DNA of 64,000 nucleotides, from assembly GCF_963678975.1 (NCBI RefSeq), contig NC_089276.1:30868472-30932471 (forward strand), given 5' to 3'. A program made the translations under genes and the position numbers. The stretch's first letter is position 1. Each line of letters opens with the position of its first letter. The notes below the pieces were generated by a model. That model was not told where the DNA came from, did no database searches, and was given only the letters and a program-made list of their open reading frames with translations. Of this stretch, positions 20,531-31,679 are shown piece after piece. This stretch comes from Dysidea avara (lineage: Eukaryota > Porifera > Demospongiae > Dictyoceratida > Dysideidae).

Positions 20531-22034
20531 TCTACACCCTTCCCATGCAACTTCAAAAGCTATTGTGTGGTAGTGATTGATAGAGCTAACCTTGAGCTAC
20601 CCCATGATATAAGCAGATTAGATTTTTATTAACTGGTATTGTAGATAGCCGGTTTTTCCCAGAGGTGGTAACTTGATCAAACGTCGGACGCAAAAAATCA
20701 TTTTATTTTCGGACTTTTCATTATTTTATGACTTTCAGTAAAGCACACTAGCTTAAAAGATTTTAAATGCAGCAATTTAAACACAGGTATAGGGTGTTTT
20801 TCGTCAATTCTAGGTGGAAGAAGACAAGCTACATATAGCTGTATTATAGTACGTCTATACAAATCAGCTAAATAAGGCCATTTCTCTACTCATTTGACAT
20901 TTTTGATATTATTTAAGTCAATTTCAAGTAGTGGAGGTCAGCAGTAAACTGCAACAGTGTGTGAAGCCTCACTACCGCGTATATGACTGTTCTATTAGAG
21001 TAGTTTTTATTTTGAGCGAATTTCGCTGGTTTAAATTTTACAGGTTTTCGTGTTTGCATGACCCAACATCTATGACTTGTTCCAGAACAGATTCTAGAAA
21101 AATACAGGAGCTTACAACACGAAAGTTAACAAGTGAAATTCACTCAACCAATAAACTACTCTAATAGAACAGTCATATATGCGGTAGCGAGGTTTTGCAC
21201 ACTGTTGCAGCTTATTGCTGACCTCCACTATCTGAAATTGATTTTAATAATATCAAAATGTAAAATGAGTAAGAGGAATGGCCTTATTTAGCTAATTTGT
21301 ATAGAAGTACTATACTACAGCTTTATGTAGCTTGGCTTCTTCCACCTAGAATTGACGAAAAACACGCTATACCTGTGTTTAAATTGCTGCATTTAAAACC
21401 TTTTAAGCTAATGCTTTACTGAAAGTCATAAAATATCAAAATTCAGTATCACAAATAAATGAAAAGTCCGAAAATAAAATGATTTTTTGCGTCCGACGTT
21501 TGATCAAGTTACCACCTCTGGGAAAAACCGGCTATCTACAATACCAGTTTATAAAAATCTAATCTGCTTATATCATAGTCTGGCGTAGCCGACCCGCGCG
21601 CGTAGCGCGAGGGTCTGGTGACAGCCACATTCAGTACCTGTGCAGATGGAATGCAATTAAATTTGAAAATACGCGCGAAACACGTGGACAATTTCCGGTA
21701 ACAGAGCGCGACAGCTACTGTACTTGCACTTGAATGACGTCTATTTCCTTACATTTGTGCTGGTTATGGAAAAGACATAAGAAGCTCGCCATAATCAGTG
21801 GACAAATCGGGAATAACGTCATAGAATGTTGTTAATTGGTCACTAAGCGATCTGATTGGACGCACCAGTTTTTCGTAAGGCTGGCACAGGTACTGAATGC
21901 GGCTGTCACCAGACTCTCGCGCTACGCGCGCGGGTCGGCTATGCCAGACTACTTATATCATGGGGTAGCTCAAGGTTAGCTCTATCAATCACTACCACAC
22001 AATAGCTTTTGAAGTTACATGGGAAGGGTGTATA
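20531..22034. mobile_element. Fold-back element inserted in right arm
   Basis: The outer ends CCCTCTACACCCTTCCCATG and CATGGGAAGGGTGTATAGGG are inverted copies. The arms run from 20531 to ~21004 and from ~21155 to 22034, matching almost base for base (for example GGTTTTTCCCAGAGGTGGTA against TACCACCTCTGGGAAAAACC). The inner arm ends carry TGACTGTTCTATTAGAGTAG and its complement, a motif shared with the satellite-bearing elements at 33800, 47362 and 53520. The loop (21005-21154) has no recognisable gene. Confidence 0.75.
21576..21951. mobile_element. MITE with 9-bp TSD (MULE-like)
   Basis: It is inserted in the right arm of the fold-back. A perfect 9-bp duplication CTTATATCA (21567-21575 and 21952-21960) flanks inverted ends TAGTCTGGCGTAGCC and GGCTATGCCAGACTA. 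The TIRs extend about 65 bp through GACCCGCGCGCGTAGCGCGA and CAGTACCTGTG. A 9-bp TSD with long TIRs is typical of Mutator-like elements. It is GC-richer than its surroundings, is 376 bp long and has no ORF. Confidence 0.75.
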
Positions 22035-22117
22035 GGGTGGGGTCCGAGCGTACATGTCGTTGTCCGAGCATCGACGTTTTTGGACAGTGGATTTCCGAGG
22101 TCACTGCAGCCACACAA

Positions 22118-23201
22118 TGCTCTAGACCAACAGAAACAAACCGATGTCATTCTCCTTGACTTTGCTAAAGCGTTTGATAGTGTCCCACATCAAAGACTAT
22201 TAGTTAAATTAAGACACTATGGTATCAACGATCACATCTGTCAGTGGGTCAATACTTGGCTGACCAGAAGGTCACAGCAAGTAGCTTTGGACAGTACTTT
22301 TTCTGACTCGATAGCTGTTCACTCAGGAGTCCCTCAAGGGACGGTTCTCGGCCCTTTGATGTTTCTTCTATACATTAATGATATAACAGAACATGTAAAT
22401 TCGCCGCTACGGTTATTTGCTGATGACTGTTTACTTTACAGAATTATCACCACCAAGGAGGATGCCATTCAACTTCAGCATGATCTTGATCAACTACACG
22501 AATGGGCAACTAAGTGGCAATTAAGATTCAATGTAACCAAATGTACTATTATGCGGTTTACCAGATCATTATCACCAATCATTTTCAACTACAAGCTAAA
22601 CAATCACAACTTGGGTACATCAAACCAACACTCCTACCTTGGTGTTATATTGGATAACAAACTATCATGGTCTCCACATATTAGTAATATAGCTGCTAAG
22701 GCCAATAGAACATTAAACTTCTTGAAACGCAATCTGAGTTGCTGCTCGTCTAACATCAAAGCAACAGCCTACCTTACGATAGTACGACCGTCAATGGAAT
22801 ACGCTGCAGTCATCTGGGACCCATACCACCATAACAATATTCAACAGCTAGAGAAAGTACAGCGTAGGGCAGCTAGATGGGTCCTAAATGATTTCAATCG
22901 ATTCAGTTCAGTCACAGCTATGTTACAGCATCTTTCTTGGCCAAGCCTTCAGCTGAGACGTAAAATATCCAGATTACAAGCACTTTTTAAAATTATACAT
23001 CAAGATTATTCACTGTCAATTCCTCCTCATTTTATTTCAATGACAAGATCCACCAGACTATATCACCCACATCGTTTTATTCTACCAAATTCATCTACCT
23101 ACTCATACCAACAGAGCTTTTTCTCCAGATCAATTAAGGATTGGAACAACTTACCATCTTCCATCATTGAGAGCAACAATATTGACTCTTTTTCAGCGTA
23201 A
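22118..23201 (+). pseudogene. Truncated LINE ORF2 (RT part and C-terminus)
   Basis: The copy starts inside the RT domain, just before VILLDFAKAFDSVPHQ, and lacks the endonuclease. It retains SGVPQGTVLGPL and FADDCLLY. Compared with 17235-20138 it has Leu to Gln (RRSQQVALD), Leu to Pro (IPPHF) and His to Tyr changes, and a Glu codon turned into TAA that removes the last nine residues. Confidence 0.88.
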
Positions 23202-23318
23202 CTGCAAACATTGTATGGAACCCAATAACTGTAATCTTTGTAACTACGTAGCTAAATTCATTTTATGATTGCTTTTTTTTTTTCCTGAGCATATCAGCTG
23301 TGCTGTCTGCTCAGTAAC

Positions 23319-23356
<38 letters not shown>
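22118..23356 (+). mobile_element. 5'-truncated LINE copy
   Basis: From TGCTCTAGACCAACAG onward it is nearly identical to 19029-20244, including UTR, stem-loop and a longer (TAA)n tail (23318-23356). It is inserted in the outer element's right arm: the arm reads CTGCAGCCACACA before it and ATATAACCGAATCC after it, matching a continuous stretch near 16085-16115 on the left. Confidence 0.9.
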
Positions 23357-23358
<2 letters not shown>

Positions 23359-23504
23359 TAACCGAATCCTAGTTATATTTTATATATGGAGGTTATAGTC
23401 ATAGGTTGATCGAGTCTTGTTGCTCCTCTAGGAAATATTGCGTCCGAAAGTACATGGTGGTCGGAAATACCTGAGCTGCTCTATATTTCCAAATTTACAG
23501 TGTA

Positions 23505-24002
23505 CTGCCCAAGGGTATCACGCAATGACCAGCTTAGGTATTTGTTGAGCAGCTGCAGGTAGCAATATCTGCTACTCTATGGTCACCCTTACAAAAAGAA
23601 ATAGTAAATAGCTACAGGGGTAGCTACATCATGCACTGTGATTATATTAAATTCATTCGTTTGAAGTCAATTTTTCTGCTCCAGCGTGTGGTGCTGACTG
23701 GTGACTAAAGATTCTTCCGCTTAACTTGTCACAGTCAAAGAAAGAGGTGGGGTCTATTCCAACCTAATATCATACGAACATTTAGAAGGATGTTCTAAAC
23801 TACAAAACCCCGTGATTTTGGAATATTGTTCTAAAGTTATGGGGCGGGAATAATGGAAGGATGTTCTATATTTTCTGGAGTAGTATACTACATCATAATA
23901 TACTGACAGCACGTTGTTTTACTGTAAAGCGCGAAAGCACGCGGGAGATACTCGAGGACGAGGAGGTGGTTTCCTAATCGTCTCGTCTTAGTAGAGGGGA
24001 AG
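23505..24002 (+). promoter_or_regulatory. Region upstream of zinc-ribbon gene
   Basis: No gene is seen. The last ~80 bp before the ATG at 24003 are GC-richer than the surroundings (GCGCGAAAGCACGCGGGAG near 23930), as expected for a promoter and 5' UTR in an AT-rich genome. Confidence 0.35.
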
Positions 24003-27000
24003 ATGGCAGATTATTCTATGATGGAAGGTATGTACTTAACTAAAAGGGTATTTTACTCGGGATATTTAAACAGTGTGGTGATCTGTCTATGTCACGTGAG
24101 AAAAAATCAACTCTAGTAAACTAACCACTAGCATCTAAATTAATGTGATTAATAGGAGATAGGAAGTACATGATTTAGTTGTCTAGGTCCATTACATCAT
24201 CTTGTAGTACAGTGTGTTAAGCCAAACCCTGCTTTGGTGGTCGCATGTGACTGAGAACTTATTCAGTCTGTATGTGTCTCAGTTATTTCAATAATGATGG
24301 TTTCTCTCTCGGGTGTGCCGTCACTACAGTGTAGCTCAAGCATGTAATGCACCTGTCAATGTCATGCTCCACCTACCTCCATTGCTGCATTGCATTTTCG
24401 AGCCATAAACATTATTCTTTGAAATGCTTTTTTGTGTAGCAAGGTCTAATATTTGTTGCACAGAGGCCTTCGTCAGTGGTAAATCATTATGGATAAAGAG
24501 CAACAGGCTCATTACATTTTTTAAACAGAGAAACGCTGATAGTGACCATAAATCCAGAGCCAAGCTAAACTAAATTGATTAGCACTTTCATATAATTTTT
24601 TTTTCATTTATGTATTTTCACCCATTGCCATGCCCACATGGGTGTTTTAACACCACTGTACATGTGTGGTTGCATGTGACCAAGGACTTTTTCCTCTTGT
24701 CTACATTTTTCTCATTGTTTCACAGATGGCTAATAATTATGCACTTATCAATGTCATGCCCCACCTACACCCAGGTGGGGATTAGTAGGGGATCTGTTTC
24801 CTTAACTCGTCCCCAGGGTAGAGACATATGCAACACGAATAGCCATACTTTACCATATTGTCAATGATTCCTGGGTTACTAGTAGGCGATTTGCAACTCG
24901 GAAGTTGTCCCTATGTGGTGGGGAATTTGTCATCTAGCAATTACAAATCCCCACCTCTGTCCAACCTGGTATTTTCACCTCATGGCATTATTGTACAAGG
25001 GGTAATCACAACCAATAATCCTGTAGAACCATTTGCAACTGGGATCAAGATTTTTGATCAATGACAATATATTATCTTGATTGCTTGATTTCATCTATAA
25101 AGGTGTCCTGATTGCATGACAATTTGACACATAAGCTTTGTAAATTTGTGCTTCATTTGCAAGTTTGTTTGCTAAGGTGGTTGATTGTCTGATTTTGGAT
25201 GCTTTGATTGATCCCTTCATTCAGTGTAAATTAGCATCTTGATTGCTTGATTCAACTTTTATCCCAGTCTCAAATGGTTCTGCAGGATCATATTTGTAGT
25301 ATAACTACCCCTTATAGCAAGTACGGTGTTACCCCTCTCATAGAACTGTCATTGTAAAGGGAACTGTGCATTTAACTTTCATATAATAGAGAATTTCTTA
25401 TGTCCGTATAGAGCTTTATATTTATACATACATTATGACATCACTGTACACAGTCAGCATTGCTAGGCATAGGTGTGACATATTTAGCTGATCGTGCTAT
25501 GATGGCTTGAGGTGTAGTAAGTAGTTAAATTATTTATAAACCATAGTGCTCTAAGATAGCTAGTAGTAGTGTTGAGCGCTATACTAAAAGTTAAAAGATA
25601 GTATGGTTCTGTGGGATGGTATTGCAGTACAATTTCAGTGTTGAGTAATTATATATGTGCTGACCACAATGCATGACATTACAAGTTTTTTTTATATATG
25701 TATTGGAAGCTATTGGGTCTCCATCCAAAGTATTTCTAAACAAAATTATATGTTCTATTTTAAAATCATGATCGACTGTACACTACCTCACCTTATTCAT
25801 CTATTAAAGTGGTGTTTTCGTGTTGAGCGCTTCCAAATGGAAAACGAACAGCACAAGGTTGTACAATAGGCATTAATGCACCAACGTTGAAACCGGGTCA
25901 CTACTGCTGACCCGGATGACCCACTGACCCGGATTTGACCTGGATGTGACCCGGATTGACCAGGATTAATTAAAGCCGAGGCGTGCGATAAGAGCTATGT
26001 TTCGGCTAGTCTCAAGCGAGTGAGACTACGTTTTGAGCGTTTGTTTCGTGTTGAGTAAATATTGCAACTTCAGCCTAGCTATAGGTTGAAGACAAAAAAA
26101 AAAAAAAAAAGGTCATCACCTACTGACAATAGCCATAGATACCCTCAGTTTTGTACTACATACTGCATTTACTAATAAATGGGCGTAGCTGAGCGTATGT
26201 TGGTAACGCAATAAGTGGGTGTGGCTCACGAAAGAGCTACGCGATAGCGTTTATAAGTTTCCACGTCGTCAAACGAACAATTTCGTTTCTCATGTGATCC
26301 AATCCGGGTCAGACCCGGATAATTTGTAAACCGGGTCGGATCCGGATGGCCTGGAGAAATTGTGACTTGGATGACCCGACCCGGTTGCAACACTGTAATG
26401 CACAGCTTGTATAATCTGAAATCACAAAGACAGGTGCGTGTGGTACTTTCAATGTTTATATAGGACTCGGTTTTGATGGTATTTATTACCAAAATGCATC
26501 AGTAGTGGTACTTGGTAGTCGAGTTCGATTATAGTATTGTGGTATAGTAGTAGGCAAGTATAAAATAGGCATTTTAGTACAAGTGTAAGGAATATTCAAT
26601 ATGAGTAGGGTTTAAAGTAATAAAAGTGCTGAAAGAATAGAGATTACCTGTATCTATCACCAAAAGTCATGTTAGCACACTCATAATTCCTAGAGTCTCG
26701 GCAACTTATAGCATGGCTTCTGGTGGTCAGTAATCTCCCTTCTTTCAACAGTTTTTATAATTTTGATCCCTATACACATGGAATTTTTTTGTTACACTTG
26801 TTTGTGTTTTTTTTACCAGAACAGATTGTTGTAATTCATTGAATTGTTACTTTATGAGTAATCAATTACTGTACATTGAAAAAATAGCTCTTTTTAAACT
26901 GCTTATTACACATGTGTCTTCTTAGCTGTTTTATAGTTAGTCCATCATGATATGTTGTGCAAATTCTCTAAAGAAAGCCTCAAGGCTATTCATTATTTTT

Positions 27001-27987
27001 GTTCACGTACAAAGGGGACACACCTCTGCTTGATTGGAGAAGAAACTTAAATTCTAGTTAGTTAACAAAGCTATCTGTGTTGTTTTTCTGTGGTTAAACG
27101 TCTGTTTCAGCAGTTAGGAAATCTCCTATTTAGCAATTTTATTAAAGGATTGGACCACACCCTCTTTCAACATGACCAAATTAGCAACTGTACTGGTATA
27201 GTGTAGCTTAAGTCTAATATTACAACATATATCATCCCAAATCAGCTCACTTTTTGCTCTGCATACTTTTGTTGAACAGTCAGCTTTGAAAGTTCTTACA
27301 TGTACAGCTGTTGCTTTGCATAGGGATAATGATTTCTAACCTTCAAAGTTTGTTTATAAGTGTTGGTTAGCTTTCTTATAGGGAAATACAGTAAAAGCTT
27401 TGGAGGTTGGCTGCGGGTATTGACGATGGAGCTGGTCTTCCAGCCATCCTGCCTGTCAATCTTAGAGTGATTAGTTTGAATTTAAATTTGATGATTTTTC
27501 ACAAATGATGACCTGTATTTGTTTTATGGTTTGTTTTATATGAACAAAAAATATTGTACAAATGTACCCCTAAAAGAGAGTCAGATCTCTGATTGCTAAG
27601 ACAAACAGCTATATTTAACTCTGATGAGCAATCAGCATCACATTTTTTGAAGTTCTAATGTATGTCACCTATTAATGAGATGCCTGTCAGTCCGAAACTC
27701 AAAAGTATGCAACTTTTATTTAGTATTTTACTCAAATTCATAATATTTCTATGTAAAAATCTATGCATATATTGCGTACCATGCATTTTTCTACCAATTA
27801 TATCTTTTTTCCAGAGGTAGTTTCTACTTGCCCTACCAAAAAGTGCCAGCATTGTGGACAGCAATGTGCAATTGCCTTCAGGTCCTGCCCCAGTTGCAAT
27901 GACAAGTTTCCAGATTTCCTGAAACGCCAGGCAAATGGACCTGTTAGGCAGTATCCATCAAGTCTTGTTACTATAATGCAGAAAAAG
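24003..27987 (+). CDS. Zinc-ribbon protein, 2 exons (may continue)
   Basis: Exon 1 (24003-24027) encodes MADYSMME plus one base, then the donor GTATGT. Exon 2 (27815-27987) follows the acceptor TTTTTTCCAG and completes a Glu codon. The joined start is MADYSMMEEVVSTCPTKKC. The body has two Cys knuckles, C-Q-H-C-G and C-P-S-C, spaced QQCAIAFRS, like the UPF0547 (C16orf87-type) zinc ribbon. Reading through exon 2 gives a stop two codons later (QKKV), so it could end here at ~66 residues. Alternatively the donor at 27988 (GTTTGA) leaves in phase 0 and fits the exon at 39058, giving IMQKK then ANQLNKLGYDIF, which reads naturally. I favour the longer gene. Confidence 0.5.
24028..27814 (+). other. 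Intron-like stretch with decayed repeats
   Basis: It contains the hAT copy at 25882-26395. The part 24200-25100 holds longer open segments (for example VGDLQLGSCPYVVGNLSSS) and a repeated 'CAATGTCATGC(T/C)CCACCTAC' block at ~24357 and ~24750, probably an old repeat. Nothing else is recognised. Confidence 0.35.
25882..26395. mobile_element. Non-autonomous hAT element (CCGGGTC family), copy 2
   Basis: The ends CAACGTTGAAACCGGGTC and GACCCGGTTGCAACACTG have a perfect 8-bp TSD TAATGCAC (25874-25881 and 26396-26403). It shares long blocks with 15095-15751, including GATAAGAGCTATGTTTC and TGGGYGTRGCT repeats. An A-tract lies at about 26093-26110. Confidence 0.85.
27815..27987 (+). CDS. Zinc-ribbon exon
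   Basis: The exon is 173 nt and encodes CPTKKCQHCGQQCAIAFRSC then PSCNDKFPDFLKRQANGP and VRQYPSSLVTIMQKK. The CxxC...CxxC pattern with Ile-Ala between the knuckles and a following Phe should bind one zinc ion. The acceptor is strong (TATCTTTTTTCCAG); the donor GTTTGA is weaker. Confidence 0.65.
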
Positions 27988-28089
27988 GTTTGATATTTAT
28001 TTACATTGCTTTGTTATTGTGCACTATATACATACTTATATTATACAGTATGGCAGTACTGTTTATTAAGGCTCATGAAGTTTTGGGCT

Positions 28090-28400
28090 TTCTCACAAGA
28101 ATTTTTTGACTAGAAGCCAGCCTCACTGTACCTTCATGATGTTTTGGCAGGTAGAATCAAGCTCTAAAATGTCTTCAGAACTCCCATAATTGCTTCTGCT
28201 AAGTTGATACGAAACTAATTTTTTTAAATTTATAAGACAAATTTAACTACCTAATTTCTTCTGACAAGCATAACTCGATCAATAACGGCTAGGTCTGTGG
28301 GCTTGAATTTTTCACTGTAAGACGTTGCTCCAGCTGGACAGTTGCCTTTGGCACATCACTCTATGTACACTCCATGCATCATGGGTCCTCTCCTTATGCC
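28090..28400 (+). repeat. Diverged interspersed repeat, copy A
   Basis: It shares the order CCAGCCTCA, ACCTTCATGATG, GGTAGAATCAAGC, TCTGACAAGCATAACT and TTTTTCACTGTAAGA with 30330-30660 (copy B). No coding function is seen. Confidence 0.5.
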
Positions 28401-28785
28401 TTTTTGTCCCATTTCTTTTCACCAATTGTGAGAATGGCAGCATCCTTGAATTTCCCACACAAAGGGGTGTATACAGTGTGTACATAGTTACATATGTATA
28501 ATTATACATATGTACTGTACGACATGCATACATACGTACCTACATACATAGATACATACATATACAAATGATACCTCACCTAATAGGTTGAAAGATGCTA
28601 TAACTTCAGCTCTTTTATAGCCTAACATGCTGATGTTACACCAATTGCTTTTTTGCACTGTGGGGTGGTAATAAACACAGTGACCACAACTCTACCCCAC
28701 ATGCACCTTATCAACATGATTACATACCTTACCAGAGCAATTCCATCTGAGCCTGAAGATTAGGAATGTTATATTACGTACATTG

Positions 28786-28885
28786 GGAATCATAGAAATA
28801 AAAAGTAAAGAAACAGGGAAGGTCACCTACCTGCAGATATGCTAATGGATATTTACGAGTCTATGGATGGTTTCCGATTTCAAGT
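28786..28885. repeat. Half of the palindromic element seen at 60191
   Basis: GGGAATCATAGAAATAAAAA, GGTCACCTACCTGCAGATAT and TGGATATTTA match the left arm of the hairpin at 60191-60372; the right arm is missing. Confidence 0.5.
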
Positions 28886-29150
28886 TTATTCTCACCCTTA
28901 CAGTCAATTTTGGAAACTATATATGTATATATATTAATACAACATCAATATCGTGTCCTGTACAAAAACTCCAATAGCAGCTTGTGGTATATTTTTGATA
29001 TACTACAGCAAACTAGCCAATAGAATCAGTATATCACTTGTACATTTGATATACGCATTTGATCGGCTAAAACTTTTTGATAGTGTTTAGTTGTTTTACC
29101 AGTTAGGCATATCCGACTTGACAACTAGTGGTACCATAGTAACCAATACA

Positions 29151-29299
29151 TGTCACCTAGCAACAACATTGTTGCCTAGCAACCTTTGCTAGGCAACCAC
29201 TAATAATTCTAAAATGATTTTTACAGCATAGCAATGGTTGCTAAGCAACCACTCAAAGGCATATTCCTAGGTCAGGTTTAAATTTAGTTGCCTAGCAAC
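29151..29299. promoter_or_regulatory. Cluster of X-box (RFX-site) motifs
   Basis: Five matches or near matches to the RFX X-box (GTNRCC, spacer, RGYAAC) lie within 150 bp: GTCACCTAGCAAC (29152-29164), GTTGCCTAGCAAC (29171-29183), TTTGCTAGGCAAC (29185-29197), GTTGCTAAGCAAC (29237-29249) and GTTGCCTAGCAAC (29287-29299). Two are perfect palindromic boxes. A possible first exon lies ~500 bp downstream at 29811. Such clusters can also come from a repeat, so a regulatory role is an inference. Confidence 0.5.
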
Positions 29300-29810
29300 A
29301 GTTGCTATTGATTGTTGGGCCAATTTTCAAGAAGATTGCAGGCTGCAACCTCCTTCAGCGTGCTAATCACAAGGAATTACTTACCAGTACTAATAATGGT
29401 GTAAAAACATGAGAAATTGCTGTTACTGCTTCCAATTGGGAGAAGAGATGTTGTATTAACATAATTATACTACAGATATCATGGTATTCGAAATATATAC
29501 CAAAAGATATACATATTTAGGAAAGGGTGCTATAGTGCGAGGCAAACATATACATATATGTATATTTAGACTCTATTTAGGCTGTTTTGGGTGGGTAATA
29601 AATCTCATATACTCCACCTTATCTTCTAATATACTCCACACCTTCAGGCACAATATAACATATACTCAAAATCTAGGTTTATCCAATCGCTATGCATTGT
29701 TCACGTGCAGTGATTTAACGAGCACTATTATTTTGTCACTTGAGGACGCATAGTTGCCATAGCGCTAGTTTTATCACACCGCTTTTGCTGAGCCTACAGC
29801 AGAAACAGCC

Positions 29811-29819
29811 ATGTATGAG
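29811..29819 (+). CDS. Possible alternative first exon (MYE)
   Basis: ATGTATGAG is followed by a consensus donor GTAAGT and leaves in phase 0, the phase accepted by the exon at 39058. Upstream are a CCAAT-like box (~29677) and a CACGTG E-box (~29702). Nine coding bases are too few for confidence. Confidence 0.2.
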
Positions 29820-30179
29820 GTAAGTAATCTGAGTGTAATGTGAAATAGAGTCTAAAGCAGTTACCGTATAACTATTATATATATATATATATATGTATAC
29901 CACTAAAAACTTAGGTTAGTTAGCATAGATTTTAAAGTATTAGTTGGTTTTGTTTATGCACTAATCATGGAGAATCGAGTGATGTTGTATACTGGGCATG
30001 CAGCTGATGACAGTAGCACCACAGCCCATGTAAAGTCCTGTTTAGTAGAGATATATGTAATATTCCAGAGTACTCTGAGATACATAGTAAAATGTAACTG
30101 CAATGTACAGCCTGGCACCCACAATAAATATTAGAAACTTGGCCTTTATATATAAAAGTAACAGCTGCCACATAATATC

Positions 30180-30245
30180 TTTTCACCTATTAGGTGAGTG
30201 GTGCATAACATGTACTCATGCTTTGCCTGATATACACGCACTTGT
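30180..30245. repeat. Fragment of CACCTATTAGGTG / GCCTGATAT family
   Basis: CACCTATTAGGTGAGTGGTG is followed by GCTTTGCCTGATATACACGC, the same pairing as at 12015-12300 and 55985-56150. Confidence 0.5.
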
Positions 30246-30329
30246 CTCCATTATATATTTATTAAATAATAGTACAGTAGTAACTGTATATTATGGATCA
30301 TTTGTTTGAGACTTTCTCGTGCGAAATAT

Positions 30330-30660
30330 CGACTATAGACCAGCCTCAAAATACCTTTGTGATGCCTTTGCAGTATTGCTTGGGTAGAATCAAGCCAAAA
30401 ACCCTTCCATTGAGTTGCTACAGAATTTTGAAGTTATTTGACAATTTTCTAATGAGTGACTAACTTACTAACTAGCTGACTAACTGCCTGATGCCTTCAG
30501 ACAAGTGTAATTTGATAACTGCCAAGGTTACAGGCTTGCTTTTTTCACTGTTAGATGTCACTCCACCTCAACAGGTGCCTATAAATATTCCATTCCAAAG
30601 CACTTACAATGCATGCATCAAGGAGGCAGCTAGCTTTGACCTCCTTTGTGAGGTAAATTG
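30330..30660 (+). repeat. Diverged interspersed repeat, copy B
   Basis: It corresponds block by block to 28090-28400. A short tandem GACTAACT stretch near 30470 is specific to this copy. Confidence 0.5.
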
Positions 30661-30939
30661 TGCCCCATAAAGTTTTAAAATTAACAAGTCGATGTTGAGC
30701 TACTTCTAAAACCAGGCGCCCATGCAGTTAATGCTAACCTCTGCAATTGCTAAGTATAATTAGTAGCAGATTTCCTCTTGTTTTGTTGCATTAAGCTTGC
30801 AGCATGATTTTGTTTTTAATGTGTAATTAAAATTATTTTGTAATTCATGAATTATTTTGTATTTCATAACTTACCATTATTTTGTTGCTAAGTAGGTGCA
30901 ACTTGCTTTTAAAAACAAATAACGCTTAGAACTATCTTA

Positions 30940-31674
30940 TTACAGGTTTTTGCAATTGAATTCGGCGACTTTGCAATTGAATTCGTCCCGTTTGCAATTG
31001 AGTTCATCGCTGTTACAATTGAATTCGTCCCGTTTGCAATTGAATTCGTCGGTTTGCAATTGAATTCGTCCCGTTTGCAATTGAATTCATCGCTTTTGCA
31101 ATTGAATTCGTCGCTTTTGCAGTTAAATTCGTCCGTAACAAGAATGGCAGCTGGAGCAAACACGAAAACATGATGTAGCAGCTGCTACAAGAACTTGTTC
31201 AAGTACAACAGTAGTAAACAACTCTTTATAAGGCAATAATTCTTCCTCTACAGCCTATCCAGCAACATTCCAAACTCTACTACGCCATTCGCGATAGGTG
31301 TGGTCACTCGCGAGCAAGTTAATTAACTTGTCAGACAGCTATCAACTTCGCGTACTACCAGCTTCAATTACCTTCTAGTGTCTCAAGTGTAACTCTCCAA
31401 GGCATAAATAGTTCATCTCTTAATGAACGGGTTGGTTTCTTGAAGCCGTTTTGTTTATGACGAATTGTAATGCAAACGCGACGAATTCTATTGCAAAACC
31501 GACTAATTCAACTGCAAAACCGACGAATTCAATTGCAAAACCGACGAATTCAATTGCAAACGGGACGAATTCAATTGCAATACCGACGAATTCAATTGCA
31601 AACGGGACGAATTCAATTGCAAACGGGACGAATTCAATCGCAAAGGCGACGAATTCAATTGCAAAAACCTGTAA
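30940..31674. mobile_element. Fold-back element with 21-bp tandem-repeat arms
   Basis: The outer ends TTACAGGTTTTTGCAATTG and CAATTGCAAAAACCTGTAA are exact inverted copies. Each arm consists of about nine tandem units of ~21 bp with the core GCAATTGAATTCGTC (left, 30955-31135) or GACGAATTCAATTGC (right, 31480-31670). The loop (31140-31460) has no clear ORF. The stop-free Asn-Ser-Ile-Ala peptide frames are by-products of the 21-bp period. Confidence 0.75.
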
Positions 31675-31679
31675 CTGCT

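Larger units (their letters stand above)
15857..23502. mobile_element. Nested composite: fold-back element with LINE, fold-back and MITE insertions
   Basis: The ends CACTGTAAATT (15857) and AATTTACAGTG (23502) are flanked by TA (15855-15856 and 23503-23504). Left-arm sequence from ~15955 to ~16355 reappears inverted in three blocks on the right: 20368-20530, 22035-22117 and 23356-23485. The right arm is broken by a 1.5-kb fold-back and a truncated LINE, and the loop by a LINE. Without insertions the original element would be about 0.9 kb with ~400-bp arms. Confidence 0.75.

Noticed and set aside
24610-25064. Two overlapping open frames of 85 and 68 codons
   Set aside because: There is no start or splice context and no recognisable domain, and part of the sequence recurs near 24357, so it is more likely an old repeat.
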